A stretch of DNA of 64,000 bases, from contig NZ_CP009517.1 in NCBI RefSeq assembly GCF_000970305.1, positions 1,674,001 to 1,738,000 of the forward strand. The letters run 5' to 3'. Shown here piece after piece: positions 56,387-64,000 of this stretch. The stretch comes from Methanosarcina barkeri 3 (GTDB taxonomy: Archaea; Halobacteriota; Methanosarcinia; Methanosarcinales; Methanosarcinaceae). The notes under the pieces were generated by a model. That model saw nothing but the letters and a program-made list of their open reading frames with translations. It was not told where the DNA came from and did no database searches. Numbering within the stretch: the stretch's first letter is position 1; each line of letters begins with the position of its first letter. The translations under genes and the position numbers were made by a program.

Positions 56387-56583
56387 ACTTGCTGTGTTTT
56401 ACTAACGAATTTTTAGTGACAATAAACTTAAAAGATTTAGAAAAGTTGAATATTTAAGGGCAGGCTTTAAGTGACAGCAGACGATAAATAATTCGGAAGC
56501 TTAAACTAACGCACTGTCCAAGTCACTTAAAATCAAGTGACGCAGAAAGCATTAACACAAATTGAAGTTCAGTTAGGTAAGCA

Positions 56584-56990
56584 ATGGAATCTGGTGCAAA
56601 AGCAAATGCTGAACAACTTGATTATGCAGGAAACGACTATTTTATGGTCTACTGCTGGCAGGTCTATGAAATCATTAAAATAAATTCCCTGATGGCTTTA
56701 AATTACAAACGGCTGTACTACTTCACGACACGTAGAAGACACTGACGCAAAATATGAAAATTTAGTTATCACGTTCGGCGAAAATGTCGCGGATCTCTAT
56801 TCATGAAGTCATATATGAAAGAAAAGAAGATGACACAGGGTACTATTTGCCTTATCTATACTCCATATGTGGGATCGTCTTAGAATTTGCTGACCGTGCT
56901 CCTAATTTGTCCGGAATGGAAGGCGTATGGCTGGAAAGATTGAAAAAATACATCAAAAAATCAAAATTTTGGCAGTCCGAATATATATAA
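56584..56990 (+). pseudogene. Decayed SpoT/MESH1-like HD-domain (p)ppGpp hydrolase
   Basis: No single long frame is open, but three successive frames read as one HD_4-type protein: ANAEQLDYAGNDYFMVYCWQ (from ATG 56584), then DGFKLQTAVLLHDT, then with a shift at 56732 VEDTDAKYENLVITFGENVA, then EFADRAPNLSGMEG and LERLKKYIKK to TAA at 56990. Joined, they give the HD-x-x-ED motif as HDTVEDT and the second catalytic element as ADRAPNLSGM (ADR.HN in functional enzymes). At least three frameshifts are needed. The family removes pyrophosphate from (p)ppGpp or acts on related nucleotides. Not functional as it stands. Confidence 0.75.
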
Positions 56991-57359
56991 AGGCATATGG
57001 CTAAATGATTTAGCCAGTTCCTGTTTTAAAGTTATTGAAGATTCTTTTTAGATTACTAAGGTTTTAGTTCTATAGTATTCTCAAAATAACACATCCCATT
57101 ATCTTAACCCAATAAACGGAATTTTTCTCATTTATTTTAGAGTTTAAAGATGATTGCAATATATTTTTACAAAACTAAGCCTTTTATGTCACTATTTTTT
57201 CAAATTTTCCGGTTTTGCAATAGTTAGAACACTGCCGTTATGTATTTATGTTAACGTCGTTAAGTACAGATAATTAGAGGAAATAAATTTATCTTAATAT
57301 ATAATAAATAAGCCTTAACAATAATTAGGCCAGTAAAATTACGATATAGATGAGAAAAA
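56991..57359 (+). other. Intergenic region before the NlpC/P60 gene
   Basis: About 370 AT-rich bases. No gene, repeat or clear regulatory element was seen. Confidence 0.4.
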
Positions 57360-57848
57360 ATGAAAATAAATAAACAAAAGTTAACGACTACAGTACTTCT
57401 GGCTATTTTTGTAGCATTCATACCCCTTGGGGCAGCAGCTCCTATAGGAACTTCCGAAAACGCAACAGTAGAAGCCGCAAAAGGTTGGCTAGGAGTTGAG
57501 TTCGTACACGGAGCCAATAACACAAGTGCTATTGACTGCTCTCACCTGGTATATCAAGTATACAACCAGGTAGGTGCTAAAGACATCTTTTTCCTGAAAG
57601 TACCTGAGATGAAAAACAATACGAATTATGTTAATACAACCTCTCCAGCTCCCGGAGACATAATCCTCTGGCAAAAGGACGTCAGCCAGAACGGCAAAAT
57701 GTATTGGCTTGCCACCCATGTAGGAATATACATAGGAAACAATCAGTTTATAGACCCATCATTTGATACTGAAAATGTTACCACAGAAAATATCACTGGT
57801 GTGTATAAAGAAGGAATGCCGTACTTTGCAAGATGGTCTCATAATTAA
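57360..57848 (+). CDS. Secreted NlpC/P60-family protein
   Basis: A 162-residue exported protein. A signal peptide (about residues 1-26) precedes a papain-like NlpC/P60 fold with catalytic Cys60 (AIDCSHLVYQVY) and His120 (ATHVGIYIG). The family cleaves gamma-glutamyl or peptide bonds in bacterial cell walls; in an archaeon without murein it may act on other microbes' walls or on pseudomurein-like or protein crosslinks. It is followed directly by an 18-base tandem repeat. Confidence 0.85.
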   Translation: MKINKQKLTTTVLLAIFVAFIPLGAAAPIGTSENATVEAAKGWLGVEFVHGANNTSAIDCSHLVYQVYNQVGAKDIFFLKVPEMKNNTNYVNTTSPAPGDIILWQKDVSQNGKMYWLATHVGIYIGNNQFIDPSFDTENVTTENITGVYKEGMPYFARWSHN

Positions 57849-57858
57849 GAGATTATCG

Positions 57859-57950
57859 TGAAAAGACCTAAAAAGCTTAAAAGACCTAAAAAGCTTGAAA
57901 GACCTAAAAAGCTTAAAAGACCTAAAAAGCTTAAAAAACTTAAAAAAGCC
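57859..57950 (+). repeat. 18-bp tandem repeat array
   Basis: Four to five copies of AAAAGACCTAAAAAGCTT, the last degenerate, starting 11 bases after the NlpC/P60 stop codon. Each contains an AAGCTT. The rest of the gap to 58298 is featureless. Confidence 0.9.
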
Positions 57951-58298
57951 TACTGAATGGAGAGTTCTAACAAGGTCTCCTATTTCATTTTTAGCTTTTC
58001 GTAGAGTAAATAATAAGTACATAACGTTATGGACTGCCTATGTATTATGTACAATTGAAAAATTCATCTCCTTTACAATAAAATAGGGCAGTATGTTAAA
58101 GGTTCTATAAAAAATTAGAATTCCTCTGGATTTTTAGCAAAAATCCATGACAGTTGTTCAAAGTAGCGTGTTTATAATTAATGTATTGACGTATAAAGTT
58201 TATAGAATTTTTGATATACTATCATTGAAAATATGCTACATATGACAAATAATGCAAGTAGTAAAAGTTTGTGTTTTACTTCAGAGGAGAATCTTACT

Positions 58299-58790
58299 AT
58301 GAAATTGAAGTATACTAAACTCCAACTTGCCTTGGAAATTATAGGGCTTCTACTTTTAGTAGGTATGGTAACTTTTATTTACATTCAGTGGGACCAAATT
58401 CCTCAACAAGTTCCTATGCATTATAATGCACTGGGTGAAATCGATAGCTGGGGAAGTAAATATCAAACCCTTATTTTACCAGCCATAAGTATTTTGCTTT
58501 ATAGTTTCATGACTGTAGTATCTTTTTTCCCACAGATTTGGAATGTTCCCGTTCAAATAACAGATAAGAACAAAGAAGCAGTGTACCTCAGTACAAAGAA
58601 CCTAATTATATTCTTGAAAGTTGAGATGTTGACTATATTCTTTTACCTGAATTATCATACCGTAACTGCACAACCTTTGTCAATTACTTTTTTACCCATT
58701 CTTATGATAATTATATTTGGCACACTAGTTTTCTTCATCGTACGGATCATTCGATTAGGAAATGAAAAAAAGTATAACCGTGAATTCTGA
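58299..58790 (+). CDS. DUF1648-domain membrane protein
   Basis: A 163-residue membrane protein with about four helices. The conserved DUF1648 block IPQQVPMHYNALGEIDSWGSK follows the first helix. GAGGA lies ten bases before the ATG at 58299; the frame is open upstream to 58233 but without a ribosome site. In bacteria the domain is found in SdpI-like immunity proteins and regulators; role here unknown. Confidence 0.8.
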   Translation: MKLKYTKLQLALEIIGLLLLVGMVTFIYIQWDQIPQQVPMHYNALGEIDSWGSKYQTLILPAISILLYSFMTVVSFFPQIWNVPVQITDKNKEAVYLSTKNLIIFLKVEMLTIFFYLNYHTVTAQPLSITFLPILMIIIFGTLVFFIVRIIRLGNEKKYNREF

Positions 58791-58811
58791 GCATACTAAT
58801 TCCTTCTAAGG

Positions 58812-59108
58812 TCACTTGAGTTGTTGATTAATAATAAAAAAGAAACAAAAAAGAAACTTTTTATCTTCTGAGATAGGCTTTCTGGAATAAACTTTCCGGA
58901 ATAGGCCCTCTAGATAGCTAATAATCTCTCTTGTTCCCAACCGGTTACTAACTATAGCTGGTTGAATTTCCAATACACCAGCTATGGCTTCTGTTGACAT
59001 TTCTTTAATAGCCCTCTTTAAGGCTAGTATGATAATTGATTGTCTTTTAGAATATATTAAAAAGTATACTTGTAAGATTATTGAATACCCTACCCCTTTC
59101 TTTCTCAA
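58812..59108 (-). CDS. Hypothetical protein or remnant with a helix-turn-helix-like segment
   Basis: A 98-codon frame. The part IKEMSTEAIAGVLEIQPAIV (about residues 34-53) followed by SNRLG resembles region 4 of ECF sigma factors or another small HTH, while both ends are low-complexity. It could be a truncated, frameshifted piece of a bacterial-type regulator. The frame lacks a good start. Next to a DUF1648 gene, which in bacteria often neighbours small regulators. Confidence 0.3.
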   Translation of the reverse strand: MRKKGVGYSIILQVYFLIYSKRQSIIILALKRAIKEMSTEAIAGVLEIQPAIVSNRLGTREIISYLEGLFRKVYSRKPISEDKKFLFCFFFIINQQLK

Positions 59109-59143
59109 AAGCCAAAGTTGGGTGTTGAATGATAAGTCATATG

Positions 59144-59641
59144 TTATTTCACAAGAGCATACATGAAATAATCAAAGAAATTACCGTTTTTATAGACACC
59201 CTTCTTCATTATGCCCTCAAAAATAAATCCGGCTTTTTCAAGAGCTTTTCTTGAGCCGATATTTTGTGCATAAGGCTCTGCAAATATCCGGACAATGTCG
59301 TACTGTTCAAAAGCTGTCCGACAAAGCTGTTTTATTGCTTCGCTCATTATTCCTTTGCCCCAAAAAGGTTCGCCAAGCCAGTATGCAATTTCTGCATTCT
59401 TACAATAAACATCGCTTTTAAGGAATAATGCAATACATCCTGCAGCTTCTCCGTTCACAACAATTGCCCTGCAGCATTGTTGTGTTTCATCGTTAAAGCT
59501 AAAGCTTTCTACAGTTTTTCTGCAGTCATCTAAAGTAGAGGGAAAAGAATCCCTCATATTTTTTGCAATTTTTGTATTATGAGAATACTTGAAAAAGTTT
59601 TCAGTATCTGTTTTTTTCCACTTTCTCAATTCAAAATCCAT
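59144..59641 (-). CDS. GNAT-family N-acetyltransferase (RimJ/RimL-like)
   Basis: A 165-residue acetyltransferase. The start MDFELRKWKKTDTENFFKYS and the acetyl-CoA region (EIAYWLGEPFWGKGIMSEAI), then NIGSRKALEKAGFIFEGIMK, fit the Acetyltransf_3 group that acetylates N-terminal amines or small molecules. The ATG at 59641 has AGGAAG nine bases upstream; a frame open to 59683 is less likely. Confidence 0.88.
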   Translation of the reverse strand: MDFELRKWKKTDTENFFKYSHNTKIAKNMRDSFPSTLDDCRKTVESFSFNDETQQCCRAIVVNGEAAGCIALFLKSDVYCKNAEIAYWLGEPFWGKGIMSEAIKQLCRTAFEQYDIVRIFAEPYAQNIGSRKALEKAGFIFEGIMKKGVYKNGNFFDYFMYALVK

Positions 59642-59719
59642 TTTGACAACTTCCTGCAAAGATAAATACCGAAGAAACAACAAAAAGGACTTTAATTCAC
59701 AACAACACAGTTCTTTTTT

Positions 59720-59826
59720 ATTTTCGTGTTATCTAACAGCATTCTTTACCGTTAAGCTAACAACATAGTCCTTTATCATTTTCGTGTTATCTAACAGCAT
59801 TCTTTACCGTTAAGCTAACAACATAA
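59720..59826 (-). repeat. Two-copy direct repeat at the 3' end of the beta-helix/SGNH gene
   Basis: ATTTTCGTGTTATCTAACAG and the following 28 bases (to TTAAGCTAACAACATA) occur at about 59721-59768 and again at about 59780-59827. The sequence encodes the end of a PKD domain (VVSLTVKNAVR) on the minus strand; the second copy is outside the gene. A local duplication of the gene's 3' end. Confidence 0.85.
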
Positions 59827-61507
59827 TTTCCTGCATAATATGTATGTGTTGGACTTCGTCGTTGAAAACATGCCGTATCCAGAGCTCCAAGTCCATAAAA
59901 CTGGCAAGCCGGTACTTATCAGTAAGAGTAACAGTCAAAGGAGCTTTTTCTGAAGTAACATTACCGGTAAAATCAGAGTTTGGGTATACAGATGTTAGGA
60001 TATGTTTAGAGACATAATTTCCCAGGAGTGTATACCCAACCGAATTCGGATGTACCCCATCAAGTGAGTTATTTTCATCGTACCCATCGTGTACGCCGTT
60101 TCCTGGTGATAAGTCAACAGAGTCGTATGTGTCTATTACCGAGATACCGGCCAGCGCAGCTTGCGAAGTTAGGTTGTCATTTAACGATATACGCTTGAAG
60201 TTATTGCTTGAAATTGGCACAGTCGTCAATATGTAGGGAGTGATGCTTCGGTTTCTCGCTTCCTGTGCCATCCAAAGTATATCATTAATAATGTCCTGTT
60301 CACTGCGCCCAGCAGAAATATCATTTTGTCCATACATGATTAAGACAATGTCAGGATTGTAAATATCTAACCACTGAGGAAACGTAACTCGACCCTGTGC
60401 TGCCGTAGTGCCACCTATTCCAACATTAGACACATACCATGTCGGAGAATATGCATTCAGAGTAGCATTCAGGTACGATCCATATCCGAGTCCGTAGTTA
60501 ACTCCTACGCCCTTTGTAATTGAATCTCCCACAGTCAAAATATGATTAGAAGTATGTGGTGCAGATGACCTTGTAGAGGAAACACTCATATTTGAGAATT
60601 TGTTTGTAGAATTTGTTATCATTACGGGCATATTTTCAATAACACTGATAGTGCATCCGTTGAAGATATTATCACAAGAGTCAGTTGTATTTATTCCATA
60701 ACCTTTTTCAGCAGTAGAAACACAATCCGTGAAAGCATTCCAATTTGAATTGACTAAAGAAATCCCATTATTTCCTCTAATAGCCGACGTATTACACCTC
60801 AAAAAGGTATTATTGTTTGCTGTTGTGATAACAATGCTGTCTTCAATAACGGTTGAAACTGTACAATCAGTGAAAGTGTTGTTATTTGCCATATCACTCA
60901 AATTTATACCGGTATTTGCAGAGTTACATTCACAACCCGAAAAATTGCAGTACCCCGAATTGGATAAACGGATGGAATTGGTTTTCTTTGAGTTCAGGGT
61001 AGATTCATTAACTGTTAGATATTGACTGTTAGTTGCAAATATTCCATAGGTATTTGAGGAAATGTCACAGTCACGGATAATTACGTGTGATGATGCGGAC
61101 TTTACAAAAATTCCTGTATTTTTATATACATCAATCGTGTCATTCAAAATACTCACATAATTACAGTCAGCCAGATATATTCCGTACGCAGACGATATGC
61201 TCTTGTTCATTTGATTGATTGTGACATTTTCGATTGCAATACCGTTCTTACCAAAAGATAAAATTCCACTGCCTGAAGTGTCCTGTGCAAAAGTAATTGT
61301 ATGTCCCTTACCATCAAATGTTATGTTGTCAGCATCTACTGAGAACGCTGTGGCTGAAGCATCGACATCACCCATCAGCACGTATGTTTCCCCAGGAATA
61401 TTTAACGAGTAAGAAGAAACCGTACCCGCTGGAATTTCGATAGTTGCCGACGATGGCATTGCCATAAAACATAACAAAAAGACCGTTAAAATAACCCACG
61501 ATTTCAT
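59810..61507 (-). CDS. Secreted beta-helix plus SGNH-hydrolase protein with frameshifted PKD tail
   Basis: A 565-residue exported protein: signal peptide (about residues 1-21), right-handed beta-helix (about 25-310), then an SGNH/GDSL esterase domain with the catalytic serine in VGDSITKG, the GQND block and the Asp-x-x-His pair in DGVHPNSVG. The last 50 residues begin like a PKD domain (SDFTGNVTSEKAPLTVTLTD) but the frame then shifts: WTWSSGYGMFS and YAGNYVVSLTVKNAV, the normal PKD continuation, are in the two other frames. So the C-terminal PKD is broken, while the enzyme part looks intact. The esterase may deacetylate surface polysaccharide. Confidence 0.85.
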   Translation of the reverse strand: MKSWVILTVFLLCFMAMPSSATIEIPAGTVSSYSLNIPGETYVLMGDVDASATAFSVDADNITFDGKGHTITFAQDTSGSGILSFGKNGIAIENVTINQMNKSISSAYGIYLADCNYVSILNDTIDVYKNTGIFVKSASSHVIIRDCDISSNTYGIFATNSQYLTVNESTLNSKKTNSIRLSNSGYCNFSGCECNSANTGINLSDMANNNTFTDCTVSTVIEDSIVITTANNNTFLRCNTSAIRGNNGISLVNSNWNAFTDCVSTAEKGYGINTTDSCDNIFNGCTISVIENMPVMITNSTNKFSNMSVSSTRSSAPHTSNHILTVGDSITKGVGVNYGLGYGSYLNATLNAYSPTWYVSNVGIGGTTAAQGRVTFPQWLDIYNPDIVLIMYGQNDISAGRSEQDIINDILWMAQEARNRSITPYILTTVPISSNNFKRISLNDNLTSQAALAGISVIDTYDSVDLSPGNGVHDGYDENNSLDGVHPNSVGYTLLGNYVSKHILTSVYPNSDFTGNVTSEKAPLTVTLTDKYRLASFMDLELWIRHVFNDEVQHIHIMQEIMLLA

Positions 61508-62274
61508 TCTTATGCTCTTCCTCTGTTAGATTAACAGCATACCCATGTTTTTTATTTGTAGTTAAAGTTTTGTTAGATATTTATATTGTTAGTGGATTCC
61601 CTTCAACCTTAAGATATTTAAATTATGCATCCGACTATGATAATATCAGTTTATACACTCTTCCGAATTTATTGTTATTCCGTTAGCGTTAGATCTGCTT
61701 TGCCTTTAAAATCAACTATCAGAGACTCACTCTATTCTATTAACAAACACCCTGATTATGTGCTTTGCATCGAAATTAACGGCAGAGTGTCGATTTTCTG
61801 TAAGATTATAACTTTCAAGAAGTTGGTAGTTTGGAATTGATATTGAAAGAACGGAATTATACTCAGTAGACACAAATTAACTTTGAATTTATAGCAAATC
61901 TGAACATTACCTTAAAGGTTGCATATACCTATTTTTTACATATTTTTGCCCTGAAATTGAATTATCGGATAATCTATTGAGAGTGAGACAGCCACCTAAG
62001 AGATTATTTAATTAAATAAGTAATAAGTGAATTATATAAACAAAATAGAAGCTGAAGGCAGGTACTGAGATTTAGCCGGGTTATTGGACAGAGGAAAATT
62101 CTTGTCACCAACTTATCAATCTCCATAGATTATTCTTACAAATTAATAATTATAAAGCAGTTTATTGATATAAAAAGGTTCATCTTTTCTTTAGTTAATT
62201 CTGTAGTTTCCTTAGTTTTTCCAGGTTAAGCAGGAATTTGTAACTATTAGATTATTAGATTTAAGTGATTTGAA
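61508..62274 (+). other. Long AT-rich intergenic region
   Basis: About 770 bases. A 71-codon frame at 61625-61840 has no supporting feature. The left 60 bases should include the promoter of the beta-helix/SGNH gene. Confidence 0.4.
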
Positions 62275-62450
62275 GGTCCTTTAATGACTTGTTTTTTAAT
62301 GACTTGTTTTTTAATGACTTGTTTTTTAATGACTTGTTTTTTAATGACTTGTTTTTTAATGACTTGTTTTTTAATGACTTGTTTTTTAATGACCTGTCTT
62401 TTAATGACTTGTTTTTTAATGACCTGTCTTTTAATGATTTGTCTTTTTAA
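62275..62450 (+). repeat. 15-bp tandem repeat array (about 11 copies)
   Basis: Head-to-tail copies of AATGACTTGTTTTTT, mostly perfect in the centre and with C-for-T changes near the right end. On the minus strand it is open and would encode KKQVI repeats, but there is no surrounding gene. Confidence 0.93.
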
Positions 62451-62524
62451 TACTTGATTGACATCAAAATTCAAAACTACATATCTGAATTTTGTATCCA
62501 GAATTATCAATTGAGTTTCCTATT

Positions 62525-62575
62525 ATTCCAAAGAGTAAACTCTTGCCTTTTTTATCGCACAGAGCCCTTTTCAGA
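62525..62575 (-). pseudogene. Small remnant related to the Cys-rich protein at the window end
   Basis: About 40 bases (AGAGTAAACTCTTGCCTTTT and following) match 63823-63870 within the Cys/His-rich gene, corresponding to the LCGKKGRVYPVEV part of that protein. Frame is disrupted. It suggests the MNT-HEPN pair sits between a dead and a live copy of the same gene. Confidence 0.45.
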
Positions 62576-62726
62576 AACCCTCAGGATAGACGAACTTGAG
62601 GAGGAAAAGAAAAAACCGATACGGGACAAATAACGGAATTGTGCGCCTGCGAAGATTACAATCTACAATGCCTGTTCCTTCTTACAACATAACGTATTTG
62701 AAAGAACAGCACATAGAGAAAATACA

Positions 62727-63191
62727 ATGGGTCTTAAAATTCACGAGATAGGGAAAGAGATTCTGTATATTTTGCTTTCTGAATTTTTTAGTAAAAAGGA
62801 ATATGTAGAACTTGCATATCTTTTTGGTTCGACAGCAGAGGGAACAGAAGGACCGTTAAGCGATATTGATATAGGTGTTTATCTTTCCAGCAAACTCACA
62901 AAAGGAGAAAGAATAGAAAAGCGTCTGGAATTGATAGGAGAACTTTCAACCCTCCTCAAGAATGATCATGTAGACCTCCTGGTGATGAACGATGCTGCAC
63001 CCGTTATTAATTTTGAAGTCATAAGACCCAATGTGCCGTTATTTGTAAGAAATGAAGACCTGAAACTGGACGTGGAGCAGTATGTCATGTCTAGATACCT
63101 GGACCGAAAGTATCATGAAGACTTTTTAAACAGGGAATTACTAAAACGAATCAGGGAGAAGAGTGATATTCGGAATGTCAGCAGCAGATAA
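62727..63191 (+). CDS. MNT-domain nucleotidyltransferase antitoxin (MntA-like)
   Basis: A 154-residue protein with the minimal nucleotidyltransferase motif Gly34-Ser35 ... Asp46-x-Asp48 (FGSTAEGTEGPLSDIDIG). In the MntA-HepT toxin-antitoxin family this enzyme transfers AMP groups to a tyrosine of the HEPN toxin and so inactivates it. It overlaps the downstream HEPN gene by 17 bases, the usual arrangement. Confidence 0.9.
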   Translation: MGLKIHEIGKEILYILLSEFFSKKEYVELAYLFGSTAEGTEGPLSDIDIGVYLSSKLTKGERIEKRLELIGELSTLLKNDHVDLLVMNDAAPVINFEVIRPNVPLFVRNEDLKLDVEQYVMSRYLDRKYHEDFLNRELLKRIREKSDIRNVSSR

Positions 63192-63600
63192 GTTATTTAG
63201 AAAGTTGAACTTTATGCAGCGTTGTGTAGACTACCTTAAATCAATAGATCCCGAAAGCTCAGACCTTGAAAGCAACTATGAAAAGCGTTCCGCAGTAGAG
63301 AGAAATTTTCAACTTGCAATTGAATGTGCTATTGACATCGGAGAAATCATCATCTCAAAAGAGGGACTTGAAAGGCCTGAAGATTACAGGAGTGTATTTC
63401 GGATTCTTGGCAGGCACGAAATAATTCCTGAAGAATTCGCAGAAAAATTTGCTTTTTCTGCTGGATTCAGAAATATCCTGGTCCATGCTTATGAAGAAGT
63501 GGATTTTGATATATTAAGAAAACTGCTTGCTGAAAATCTGAAAGACTTTGACACATTTGCCCTTTACGCTGCAGAATATGCAGAGAGGCTTGCAGAGTAA
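63175..63600 (+). CDS. HEPN-domain toxin (HepT-like, DUF86)
   Basis: A 141-residue helical protein with the RNase motif Arg99-x4-His104-x-Tyr106 (RNILVHAY); Tyr106 is the residue AMPylated by MntA in studied systems. The ATG at 63175, with GGGAGAAG upstream, is chosen over a start at 63163. Forms a toxin-antitoxin pair with the preceding gene and probably cleaves tRNA or mRNA when free. Confidence 0.9.
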   Translation: MSAADKLFRKLNFMQRCVDYLKSIDPESSDLESNYEKRSAVERNFQLAIECAIDIGEIIISKEGLERPEDYRSVFRILGRHEIIPEEFAEKFAFSAGFRNILVHAYEEVDFDILRKLLAENLKDFDTFALYAAEYAERLAE

Positions 63601-63664
63601 AAATAAATATTAAAAAGAAAAAAATAAGAAAAATAAAGCTGCATTTTGCGGCTTTACTCAAAAC

Positions 63665-64000
63665 TCAATGCTCATGAACGTGCTCATGCCCATGTTCACA
63701 AGCCGAACCCATAATCTGCTCCCTTTTGAACCTTATATAATTCTCATTGATAGAATCCAGACACTTTGTGCAGACGTTTACCTTTTTTATTACGACCCCC
63801 TTTGAAAAATCGGGAATCTGGACTTCCACAGGGTAAACTCTGCCTTTTTTACCGCAAAGAACGCATTTGTTTCTCCTGCAGGAGATTTCGTCTTTATTGA
63901 TGCTTAAATAGGTTTTCTGGGCGGAATCGAGGCAGGTCTCACAGAGCCCTTTCCAGGCACCGTTTGAGTAAACTAATTTATGGAAGAGGGAGAAAACTCT
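63665..64000 (-). CDS. Cys-rich putative metal-binding protein with His-rich tail (5' end outside window)
   Basis: The frame is open from the right window edge (64000) to TGA at 63665-63667, giving the last 111 residues of a protein whose start is not in the window. It contains paired cysteines CETC, CRRNKCVLC and CTKC, which look like zinc-ribbon knuckles, and ends in CEHGHEHVHEH, a probable Ni or Zn binding tail. No named family was recognised. The base composition and codon use look like a normal gene of this genome. Confidence 0.7.
   Translation of the reverse strand, partial: RVFSLFHKLVYSNGAWKGLCETCLDSAQKTYLSINKDEISCRRNKCVLCGKKGRVYPVEVQIPDFSKGVVIKKVNVCTKCLDSINENYIRFKREQIMGSACEHGHEHVHEH

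Noticed and set aside
57895-58086. 63-codon frame over the 18-bp array after the NlpC/P60 gene
   Set aside because: Low-complexity reading of the repeat, no ribosome-binding site.
61625-61840. 71-codon frame in the long gap after the SGNH gene
   Set aside because: No motif or start context; composition like the surrounding spacer.
62247-62510. 87-codon minus-strand frame of KKQVI repeats
   Set aside because: Only a reading of the 15-bp array; no gene context.

Overview
The window reads as chromosome of a methanogenic archaeon of the genus Methanosarcina (species not assigned). The main reasons are a MtaA-family methylcobamide:CoM methyltransferase joined to an MtaC-like corrinoid protein, the archaeal operon L7Ae-S28e-L24e-Ndk-aIF5B with S6e nearby, many surface proteins built from PKD, beta-helix and beta-propeller repeats (two with PGF-CTERM-like tails), membrane-anchored double winged-helix regulators, and long AT-rich intergenic regions. 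No rRNA, tRNA or CRISPR array was recognised.

Layout. 0-8.4 kb: methyl-transfer pair, PAP2 phosphatase, pyridoxal-phosphate synthase genes pdxS and pdxT, a methyltransferase divergent from a TrmB-type regulator, and a flavin split-barrel protein. 8.4-20 kb: a PKD surface protein, a two-gene drug-type ABC exporter, and a five-gene peptide/nickel-type ABC importer operon with a SAM methyltransferase embedded between the binding protein and the permeases. 20-39 kb: an accessory region made by duplication and decay. It has three copies of a cassette (small secreted PPC-like protein overlapping a membrane-bound regulator with two winged helices), three copies of a leader with a conserved stem-loop in front of a decayed small secreted gene, and two copies of another long repeat. 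Interleaved are beta-propeller lipoprotein-like surface proteins coupled to ABC-2 permeases and an ATPase, then a NosD-like protein and an M28 peptidase. 41-46 kb: conserved translation genes and a radical SAM protein. 46-51 kb: two large surface proteins. 51.7-54.8 kb: an ECF-type cobalt/nickel transporter in two transcription units that share a TTTGG-N7-CCAAA motif. 55.7-64 kb: a QueG-like Fe-S protein, a decayed SpoT-like HD hydrolase, an NlpC/P60 protein, a DUF1648 protein, an acetyltransferase, a beta-helix/SGNH surface enzyme with a broken PKD tail, an MNT-HEPN toxin-antitoxin pair, and the end of a Cys/His-rich protein that runs off the window.

Two themes recur. First, short tandem repeat arrays with unrelated units lie between genes all along the accessory part; most periods counted by eye are multiples of three (15, 18, 21, 24, 27), and one array sits in frame inside an ABC permease gene. 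Second, surface-protein and regulator cassettes are repeatedly duplicated and then broken, which makes 20-35 kb the most unusual part of the window. All functions are read from motifs and context; no database search was possible.
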